From Faecalicoccus sp. (lineage in GTDB: Bacteria > Bacillota_I > Bacilli_A > Erysipelotrichales > Erysipelotrichaceae): a stretch of DNA of 12,917 nt. The position numbers and the translations under genes were made by a program. Within the stretch, counting starts at the first letter, position 1; each line of letters opens with the position of its first letter. Of this stretch, positions 8,707-12,917 are shown one piece after another. The notes beneath the pieces were generated by a model. It had not been told where the DNA came from. It was given only the letters and a program-made list of their open reading frames with translations, and made no database searches. Location of the stretch: contig JAGAWH010000095.1 of NCBI GenBank assembly GCA_017941505.1, positions 1 through 12,917 on the forward strand, written 5' to 3'.

Positions 8707-9411
8707 CTAGATATTTCCCAATAATTTATCTTTGATCAGGGCAAAAAATTCTCTAACCATATTGGTAAGCAGATACTCATATGCCGATTTTGCGGAAATT
8801 CCTTCGACATATTTATATCCGGCTTTTTTTGCCAGAAGAACACTGCGATAGACATGGAAGTTTGATGTAGCGATTCCTACATGATCTTCTTCCGGGTTAA
8901 TAAATTTCTTTGAAAAGGTTAAATTCTCATAGGTGCTGGTAGATTTATCCTCTTCAAAGATGCGGTTTGGATCTACCCCTTTTTTAACTAAATACTCTTT
9001 CATTACAGCTGCTTCGGTATCCGGTTCATTATCCCCCTGTCCACCCGATACCACACAGATACATTTTGGATGTTTGTCTAAATACTTTTTAGCTGCATCC
9101 AAACGATATGCCAACGAGCGGCATGGACCGTAAGGATGGACCTGTGCTCCTAATACAATAATGGCATCTAAATTGTTGGAAGGCTTGGATAAAAAGGCAT
9201 GAATGATCAAACCTTCCACAAATAAGAAAACCAAAAGACAGATGCACGCAACACCCAATATAAAGCCATGAAAAGGGATGACATCCCAATATCGGTTCAT
9301 TAAAAATAAACATATGCCAAGCCCAATCCAGAATAAGTAGAACTTACTTCCGGATTTTGCGCTGAACACAAATAGACCATATAAAAGACAAAAAATACTG
9401 ATATACAACAT
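8707..9411 (-). CDS. YdcF/SanA-like membrane protein (DUF218)
   Basis: A 234-aa protein whose first 75 residues form about three membrane helices (2-19, 23-39, 47-74). A DUF218 domain follows at about 80-232. Family motifs are visible: IIVLGAQV (84-91), CRSLAYRLDAA (97-107), VVSGGQGDNEPDTEA (120-134), DKSTSTYENLTFS (155-167) and ATSNFHVYRS (181-190). DUF218 proteins (YdcF, SanA, ElyC) are tied to envelope or peptidoglycan integrity or to nucleotide-type ligand binding. The exact reaction is not established. The start has only a weak ribosome site (AGGG too close to the ATG, or GGGAT too far), and the likely -10 lies 6 bp upstream, so a leaderless transcript is possible. It shares a transcript with the RpiR gene. 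No functional link between the two is apparent. Confidence 0.88.
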   Translation of the reverse strand: MLYISIFCLLYGLFVFSAKSGSKFYLFWIGLGICLFLMNRYWDVIPFHGFILGVACICLLVFLFVEGLIIHAFLSKPSNNLDAIIVLGAQVHPYGPCRSLAYRLDAAKKYLDKHPKCICVVSGGQGDNEPDTEAAVMKEYLVKKGVDPNRIFEEDKSTSTYENLTFSKKFINPEEDHVGIATSNFHVYRSVLLAKKAGYKYVEGISAKSAYEYLLTNMVREFFALIKDKLLGNI

Positions 9412-9417
9412 AGCCCT

Positions 9418-9447
9418 ATTCTATCCCATTTACATCTTTTAAAACAA
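9418..9447 (-). promoter_or_regulatory. Possible promoter of the ydcF-like/rpiR operon
   Basis: On the minus strand, TTGTTT and TAGAAT are separated by 18 bp. The -35 is made from the tail of the preceding terminator. The -10 ends only 6 bp before the ATG, which would place the transcript start at or next to the start codon. Confidence 0.45.
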
Positions 9448-9474
9448 GAAGGAGAAGAATTCCTTCCTCTCCTT
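9441..9474 (-). terminator. Intrinsic terminator of the ADP-ribosylglycohydrolase gene
   Basis: An 11-bp stem (9449-9459 with 9464-9474, one G-T pair) closes a minus-strand GGAA tetraloop and is followed by CTTGTTTT. The first two bases of the TAA stop codon are part of the stem. Confidence 0.82.
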
Positions 9475-10411
9475 ACGATCCTAAATATTCATCAAATTTT
9501 TGACAGAGATCCATTAGATATTCTCTGTTGATCAGTGTGTTTCTCCATGATTCAGGGATACTTTCATATCCATAATAAATGCCGGCAATCGATCCTGCCA
9601 CAGCTGCAACGGTATCGGTATCATCGCCTAGATTCACTGCCTTTAATACTGCTTCTTTATAGGAATTTGATGTTAAGTTACACCATATAGCTGCTTCTAA
9701 GGTATGTACCACAAAACCGGAAGAATGAATTTCATCTTCTTTTAAGTTTGCCAAAGAGCCATCTAATACTCTTTGATAAACATAAACTGTGTCCGGTTTA
9801 TAGTATCTTGAATAGTGTTGGCTATTCAAATTGTCATAGGCCTGTAAAAGGGAGTTTCCCTTTAAAATCTCTTTGATGTAGTCGGCATAGATCATGCAGC
9901 CCAGCTTTGAGATTTCATGGGCATGCGTAATCGAAGAGGCGTTATTGATGATTTCTACTTCATCTTTATGAGAAAGCTTCTTATAGTAACAATACAATAC
10001 AACCGGAAGGATACGCATTAGCGAACCGTTTCCATTGGCGCTTTCATACGGTTCCCCGCAATAAAGTGCCATATTCCCTCTTTCGAAATTATGGATTGCA
10101 CTTCGTGTGGTGCCGCCGATGTCAAAAAAGACACCTCCTGCCGTATATTTGGCGGTATGCATCCAATCACTAAATTTCACCATCATATCATCATAGTTGA
10201 TTCCCTGTTTATCGATGATGGAATCCATCGTAGCGATGGTCATGGAAGTATCATCCGACCAGGTACCTGCCGGCTGATGATGGGTTCCATATCCTACCAT
10301 ATCGGTAATCGGATTTTCCTTTAAAGATTTTCGGCTTTTAAATTCTGCCGGTACTCCTAAAGCATCTGCCACAGCTAAGCCAAATACTCCATCTATTGTC
10401 TTTGTGTTCAT
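9473..10411 (-). CDS. ADP-ribosylglycohydrolase family protein
   Basis: A 312-aa soluble protein of the ARH/DraG fold, the expected length. Metal-binding signatures of the family are present: GTWSDDTSM (49-57) near the N-terminus, ITHAHEISK in the middle, and LGDDTDTVAAVAGSIAG (261-277) at the C-terminal metal site. NGNGSLMR (126-133) is also typical. Characterised members remove ADP-ribose from arginine or other residues, or hydrolyse related ADP-ribose compounds, using two Mg ions. The actual target here is unknown. No ADP-ribosyltransferase or macrodomain gene adjoins it, and it has its own transcription unit. AGAGG precedes the ATG at a good distance. No clear promoter was found for it in the AT-rich divergent region 10412-10559; a TATAAA around 10444 lacks a matching -35. 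Confidence 0.93.
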   Translation of the reverse strand: MNTKTIDGVFGLAVADALGVPAEFKSRKSLKENPITDMVGYGTHHQPAGTWSDDTSMTIATMDSIIDKQGINYDDMMVKFSDWMHTAKYTAGGVFFDIGGTTRSAIHNFERGNMALYCGEPYESANGNGSLMRILPVVLYCYYKKLSHKDEVEIINNASSITHAHEISKLGCMIYADYIKEILKGNSLLQAYDNLNSQHYSRYYKPDTVYVYQRVLDGSLANLKEDEIHSSGFVVHTLEAAIWCNLTSNSYKEAVLKAVNLGDDTDTVAAVAGSIAGIYYGYESIPESWRNTLINREYLMDLCQKFDEYLGS

Positions 10412-10504
10412 AAATTGCCTCTTTTCTAAATCTACTTCTTTTATACAGCTATTTCTTATTCAATTCCATTTTTTACATATAATATCATTTTTATTACCGA
10501 TAAT

Positions 10505-10533
10505 TTGTGAAAAATAATTTATTGTGCTAATCT
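10505..10533 (+). promoter_or_regulatory. Promoter of the PAP2 gene
   Basis: TTGTGA and TAATCT are separated by 17 bp, with TGC just before the -10 (extended -10 type). It predicts a start near 10540 and a leader of about 20 nt with GGAGAG 7 nt before the ATG. Confidence 0.65.
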
Positions 10534-10559
10534 ATCATTCAGAAATGGAGAGATAGAAA

Positions 10560-11612
10560 ATGAATAAAAAACATTTGATGTGGGGTGGTATTATCACTGC
10601 AGTCATATTAGTTTTACTCTATTTTTGTTACGTAAACTATTATGATATCGAATATCTTCTGATTCTACAGAATTTCAGAAACAGCATCAATAATGCCTGG
10701 ACCCCATTTATGGAATGGATATCCCACTTTGCGGTAAATAATTTGATCCTTGTTCCAATATTTATTTACTGGTGTATCAGTAAGGAAAGCGGTCTGTATA
10801 CCTTTGCGTCTTTATATACCGCTTTAACCATCAACGCAGCCGTAAAATTAACAGCCTGCCAATATCGCCCATGGATTCGTGATGCCCGTGTTTATCCGGC
10901 CGGTGATGCGATTACGGAAGCTACCGGATATTCCTTCCCGAGCGGTCACACCATGACTGCCGCTCCTGTATATGGATCGATTGGAGTAAGTTTCAAAGAT
11001 AAAAAATGGGTGCCTTACGTATGTATTGCCCTGATTCTTATTACCGCATTCTCAAGAAACTATTTAGGTGTTCATACACCGCAGGATGTAGGTGTTGGCT
11101 TACTTATCAGTGCTTGGACATTGTACTTGATTCATTACTTATTCAAGTATTTAAAAGAACATCCTGAAAAAGAGAACAAATTCCTTCTGATCGGTTCTAT
11201 TGCCAGCATTGTGGTATTGATCTATATCTTTGTGAAACCATATCCATTAGATTACGTTGATGGAAAGCTACTGGTGGATCCGAAAAAGATGATGGTGGAT
11301 TCGGTAGCGGATGCAAGCTCGCTGTTAATTTTCTGTGTCAGCCGCTATATTGAAAAGACATGGGTTCAATTTAAAGAAACCGGTTTTAACACTAAAGGAA
11401 TTCTTATTAATATCGTCGGACTTCTGTTGATTGTCGCATTCAATGCCTTCTTAAAAGGTCCAATTATTGCGGCATTAGGTGATATCTTCGGAAAATTCTG
11501 TGTCAAAGGATTTGTGATTGTATATGCGGTTCTGATTTGGCCGTTTATTCTAAAACTGATCTATAAAAATGATACAGTAGAAACCAAAACAGAAGAAACT
11601 ACAGCCGAATAA
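10560..11612 (+). CDS. PAP2-superfamily membrane phosphatase
   Basis: A 350-aa integral membrane protein with about ten hydrophobic segments. The three PAP2 phosphatase motifs are complete: K96-x6-R103-P104 in KLTACQYRP, PSGH with H130, and SRNYLGVHTPQD with R166, H172 and D176. Members dephosphorylate lipid phosphates such as phosphatidate or undecaprenyl pyrophosphate at the membrane; the substrate here is not decidable. The N-terminal catalytic half (1-195) is the classical six-helix domain. The C-terminal ~155 residues add several helices, making it longer than the common 200-230-aa form, as in some other Firmicutes PAP2 proteins. The tail ends in an acidic Thr/Glu-rich segment. It is the only long gene on the plus strand, is transcribed alone, and ends in a bidirectional terminator. 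Confidence 0.93.
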   Translation: MNKKHLMWGGIITAVILVLLYFCYVNYYDIEYLLILQNFRNSINNAWTPFMEWISHFAVNNLILVPIFIYWCISKESGLYTFASLYTALTINAAVKLTACQYRPWIRDARVYPAGDAITEATGYSFPSGHTMTAAPVYGSIGVSFKDKKWVPYVCIALILITAFSRNYLGVHTPQDVGVGLLISAWTLYLIHYLFKYLKEHPEKENKFLLIGSIASIVVLIYIFVKPYPLDYVDGKLLVDPKKMMVDSVADASSLLIFCVSRYIEKTWVQFKETGFNTKGILINIVGLLLIVAFNAFLKGPIIAALGDIFGKFCVKGFVIVYAVLIWPFILKLIYKNDTVETKTEETTAE

Positions 11613-11646
11613 AAAATGACCAAGGTTGAAAAAGCCTTGGTTTTTA
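11611..11646. terminator. Bidirectional intrinsic terminator
   Basis: ACCAAGG (11619-11625) pairs with CCTTGGT (11635-11641), with TTTTT following on the plus strand and ATTTTTT on the minus. It ends the PAP2 transcript and also the opposing transcript of the small reading frame at 11661-11828. Confidence 0.88.
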
Positions 11647-11660
11647 ATTGGATAATGTTA

Positions 11661-11828
11661 CTATTTTAAACTATCCTCTATATCATCAAAAACGGCATTA
11701 TAAGAACGGCCTTCGCCATTTATTGATTGTTGATAACTATGTTCTAACTTTATATCTAAATCCCTTTCTAAATTTGATTGAGCGAAATCGCTGCCAATTA
11801 TTTCCTTCAATTTAATACCGCCTTTCAT
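11661..11828 (-). CDS. Small 55-aa protein, antitoxin-like, no toxin partner
   Basis: The short reading frame starts MKGGIKLKEIIGSDF and ends VFDDIEDSLK. It is charged and helical, with no membrane segment. The C-terminal pattern (Gly-x-Gly-Arg then hydrophobic-Phe-acidic-acidic-Ile-Glu) recalls the tails of small type II antitoxins such as RelB/Phd-like proteins. That is a resemblance only; I do not recognise a precise family. Coding is supported by a good AAGGT site 5 nt before the ATG, a TATAAT just upstream, and a shared terminator right after the stop. Toxins normally follow such genes on the same strand, but here the PAP2 gene follows in the opposite direction, so it would be an orphan. 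It could instead be a chance frame. Confidence 0.5.
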   Translation of the reverse strand: MKGGIKLKEIIGSDFAQSNLERDLDIKLEHSYQQSINGEGRSYNAVFDDIEDSLK

Positions 11829-11839
11829 TATTTACCTTA

Positions 11840-11855
11840 ATTATATTGAATCAAT
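11840..11855 (-). promoter_or_regulatory. -10 box with adjoining palindrome before the small gene
   Basis: TATAAT (minus strand, 11845-11840) abuts the perfect inverted repeat ATTGA-A-TCAAT (11845-11855). The -35 is poor. The palindrome could be an operator, as expected for a self-regulating antitoxin, but it is short. Confidence 0.4.
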
Positions 11856-11870
11856 GAAAAATAGGAAAAG

Positions 11871-11910
11871 AAAAAATCCGAAATCTGCTTTATATAAAGC
11901 ATTTTCCGGA
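11871..11910 (-). terminator. Terminator downstream of the tRNA-like end
   Basis: A perfect 16-bp palindrome (TGCTTTATATAAAGCA, 11886-11901) is extended by TCCG/CGGA arms across a small internal loop. On the minus strand TTTTTTCTTTT follows. It lies about 15 bp beyond the tRNA-like 3' end and is best explained as that tRNA's native terminator. Confidence 0.75.
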
Positions 11911-11925
11911 CTCTATATACAAAAA

Positions 11926-11942
11926 TGGCAGGGCTAGCAGGA
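11926..11942 (-). pseudogene. tRNA 3'-end remnant, probable attachment site
   Basis: On the minus strand this reads CCTGCTAGCCCTGCCA: the 3' half of a T-stem (CCTGC), a 7-nt acceptor strand (TAGCCCT), a G discriminator and CCA. It resembles the 3' end of tRNA-Gln genes. Upstream, where the T-loop and the matching GCAGG should be, the sequence is unrelated, so no tRNA gene is complete here. A tRNA 3' end left with its terminator is the expected scar of an integrase that uses a tRNA gene as its target. Sixteen bases are a short match, so chance remains possible. Confidence 0.55.
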
Positions 11943-12110
11943 AATAAATAGACTCTTGAAACTGTACAGACCCCAGGTTTTTTTACTTAATTTTATGCAG
12001 AATACGATGAATTACATTGTACCTTATTGCACTATTTTGCATATTAATCTTGCCAAGATAGCATAAAATATCTTGTGTAAATTCTAATAGGCTTTGCCAT
12101 AGAAAAAAGA
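11943..12110. other. Non-coding AT-rich stretch beside the attachment-site candidate
   Basis: No supported gene is visible. It contains CTGTACAG, a 13-bp perfect inverted repeat at 12047-12059, and a further copy of its half-site. This would suit the regulatory end of an integrated element. Confidence 0.4.
12047..12059. repeat. 13-bp perfect inverted repeat ATCTTG-C-CAAGAT
   Basis: Two 6-bp arms surround one central base, and a third ATCTTG lies at 12070-12075. No T-tract follows on either strand, so it is not a terminator. It could be a protein binding site near the end of a mobile element. Confidence 0.5.
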
Positions 12111-12160
12111 GAGTATCCTTAGTAAAATTAGTTCGACCAAAAACCATAGAAAGGATACTC
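12111..12160. repeat. 10-bp inverted repeat GAGTATCCTT / AAGGATACTC
   Basis: Perfect arms at 12111-12120 and 12151-12160 enclose a 30-nt loop. On the minus strand TCTTTTTT follows, so it can end transcription coming from the truncated Xre-type gene. On the plus strand the right arm supplies the AAAGGA ribosome site of the short frame at 12163. CCATAGAAA also occurs twice here (12098-12106 and 12144-12152). Such leaders are common at insertion-sequence ends. Confidence 0.5.
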
Positions 12161-12162
12161 CC

Positions 12163-12204
12163 ATGAACTATTTTACTACAGAATTAAAGAAAACCTATTT
12201 GCCA
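12163..12204 (+). pseudogene. Transposase-like N-terminal fragment (about 13 residues)
   Basis: An ATG with a good AAAGGA site 8-9 nt upstream begins MNYFTTELKKTYL, which looks like the start of an insertion-sequence protein. The frame then enters antisense sequence of the Xre-type gene and stops at 12258, so at most 31 residues could be made. The family cannot be named from so little. The identification as transposase rests on the leader structure and general look, and the right boundary is approximate. Confidence 0.3.
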
Positions 12205-12450
12205 ACGAAAATAATCTGCCTGCTTTTTATAGTTTTCATCCAATTGCTCGCCACATAAAAGCTCATTCACTGTAATCCCAAGCTCGTCACAGAGTACAGG
12301 AATTGTGTCCAGATCCGGCATGTACCTTCCGGTCTCCCATCTTGATACAGTCTTGTTGGTCACGCCAACCTTTTCGCCCAGCACTTCCTGTGTCATATTC
12401 TTCTGTTTTCTTTTTTCAGCTATGAACCTACCGATTTTGTATTGATCCAT
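12184..12450 (-). pseudogene. Xre-family helix-turn-helix regulator, probably 3'-truncated
   Basis: Residues 1-66 form a complete HTH_3/Cro-C1 DNA-binding domain: MDQYKIGRFIAEKRKQKNMT, the turn EVLGEKVGVT, the recognition helix NKTVSRWETG and PDLDTIPVLCDELGITVNELL. Relatives with this start usually continue beyond NYKKQAD with further helices and often a membrane tail. Here the protein ends after FRWQIGFL, whose last codons come from the antisense of the transposase-like fragment. The junction is near 12200. The DNA-binding domain is intact and could function at 88 aa, so 'shortened but active' is the alternative reading. AAGGAAG lies about 9 nt before the ATG. Confidence 0.7.
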
Positions 12451-12482
12451 ATCCGTACACTTCCTTATCTGTTGTCAAACTA

Positions 12483-12515
12483 TCACAGATACAGTTTTTT
12501 GTATTCCTCACAGAT
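12483..12515. repeat. Direct repeat TCACAGAT upstream of the Xre-type gene
   Basis: Two identical 8-mers (12483-12490 and 12508-12515) are 25 bp apart and flank ATAC-AGTTTTTT-GTAT. They lie in the presumed promoter region of the regulator gene and could be its own operator sites. A minus-strand TTGACA (12476-12471) is too close to the start codon to act as a normal -35. Confidence 0.35.
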
Positions 12516-12712
12516 GGCGAATCTAAGAAGAACAGGTGACATTGGCTGAGAATCCACGCCTTACTTTTCAACCTTTGACATCAATACTACCGTCTCCACA
12601 TGGCACGAGTCGTGCTTCTATATAATCATACATCGGGCACGCGCATCCACCTTGCTGAAAAGAACATGGATATTATTTTTCTCCGCAGGGGAACATGTCA
12701 AAAAACTGGAAG
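12516..12712. other. Intergenic stretch without a supported gene
   Basis: The base composition looks more GC-rich than the minus-strand gene block to the left. The only structure I see is GCACGA-G-TCGTGC (12603-12615), a 13-bp perfect inverted repeat without a T-tract. Open frames here are short and lack ribosome sites. Confidence 0.4.
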
Positions 12713-12917
12713 TTATCTGACAGACTGCCATTCCTCTTTGGAAAGGCATGTTATGTGTTCCGTTCGGAGAACGCCCTTTATGGCACAGGGCACATTATAG
12801 GCCGTATGATGATAATGAAAACCGCACTTCTCCTGAACACGCTTTGACTTTTCATTCCCATCAAAGTAACCACACCATATTTTATTAAGTTTCAGGTTTT
12901 CAAAACCGTAGCGCATC
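12713..12917 (-). CDS. GNAT N-acetyltransferase, C-terminal part (cut by window edge)
   Basis: The visible 67 residues carry the C-terminal half of a RimJ/RimL-like GNAT domain: RYGFENLKLNKIWCGYFDGN, then NEKSKRVQEKCGFHY, the acetyl-CoA-side helix and strand seen in this group, and LRTEHITCLSKEEW, a common end. Such enzymes transfer acetyl from acetyl-CoA to an amine, but the acceptor is unknown. The methionine at 12916-12914 is internal to the domain; relatives have about 100 residues before it, so the true start lies outside the window. The frame is intact as far as visible and ends in TAA. It is unrelated to the GNAT half of the fusion protein at 2686-3858. Confidence 0.82.
   Translation of the reverse strand, partial: MRYGFENLKLNKIWCGYFDGNEKSKRVQEKCGFHYHHTAYNVPCAIKGVLRTEHITCLSKEEWQSVR

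Noticed and set aside
8348..9313. Alternative frames of 64-74 codons within the RpiR and YdcF-like genes
   Set aside because: These lie inside genes supported by clear domain motifs and have unlikely composition.
7818..9411. Functional pairing of the YdcF-like protein with RpiR
   Set aside because: They share a transcript, but no sequence feature links the envelope protein to sugar sensing; treated as coincidental operon membership.
10412..10559. Riboswitch or structured leader in the divergent gap
   Set aside because: It is AT-rich with no extended stems; only the PAP2 promoter and ribosome site are convincing.
11946..11976. CTGTACAGACCCC-containing segment as an insertion-sequence end
   Set aside because: It superficially recalls GTAC-containing IS3-type ends, but no matching opposite end, target duplication or transposase is visible.
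11926..12010. A complete tRNA gene on the minus strand
   Set aside because: Beyond the 16-base 3' end there is no T-loop, anticodon stem or D-arm; only a remnant is supported.
12535..12660. Minus-strand stretch readable as ...YDYIEARLVPCGDGSIDVKG
   Set aside because: It is short, with no ribosome site and stops close by in the upstream frames; it may be a decayed gene but cannot be supported.
12600..12800. 66-codon plus-strand frame
   Set aside because: It overlaps the GNAT C-terminus in antisense, has no ribosome site, and resembles no protein I know.

Overview
The window looks like chromosomal DNA of a low-to-mid GC Firmicute (Bacillota). Shine-Dalgarno sites are strong (AGGAGG, GGAGG, GAGGTGAT), promoters are sigma-A-like (TTGAAA-17-TATAAT; several TGTTATAAT extended -10 boxes), and hairpin terminators end in T-tracts. 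The gene content (RpiR/6-phospho-beta-glucosidase, Cof-type HAD, DUF4003-like, YdcF-like, GNAT-AlkD) would suit a gut or oral anaerobe such as an Erysipelotrichaceae member. That placement is an impression from protein style; no 16S or marker gene is present.

Layout. From 116 to 10411 all genes run on the minus strand in short units separated by terminators. Read in the direction of transcription they are: an ADP-ribosylglycohydrolase (10411-9473); a YdcF-like membrane protein plus an RpiR regulator (9411-7818); a GH1 6-phospho-beta-glucosidase followed, with its own near-consensus promoter, by a double methyltransferase (7696-4848); a fused remnant of a PTS-type regulator and a second GH1 gene (4771-3924); a GNAT-AlkD fusion and a HAD phosphatase (3858-1789); and a DUF4003-like protein overlapping an unrecognised protein (1728-116). 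One PAP2 phosphatase gene (10560-11612) is transcribed the other way.

The right end (about 11610-12917) is accessory in character. It holds a 55-aa antitoxin-like reading frame, what looks like the last 16 bases of a tRNA with its terminator (a probable attachment site), about 240 bp of non-coding DNA with inverted repeats, a short transposase-like N-terminus abutting a 3'-truncated Xre-type regulator, and the C-terminal part of a GNAT acetyltransferase that runs off the window.

How the genes work together: the clearest functional unit is RpiR plus GH1, a sugar-phosphate-sensing regulator next to an enzyme that hydrolyses PTS-imported, phosphorylated beta-glucosides. No PTS permease is present, so uptake must be encoded elsewhere. 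A second such locus has decayed: an internal deletion joined the 5' part of its regulator out of frame to the 3' part of its glucosidase. The rest are housekeeping or stress genes (alkylation repair, phosphatases, ADP-ribose hydrolysis). I did not find a convincing new multi-gene system. The most notable items are the deletion scar, the two protein fusions, and the tRNA-end attachment-site candidate, which predicts an integrated element to the right.
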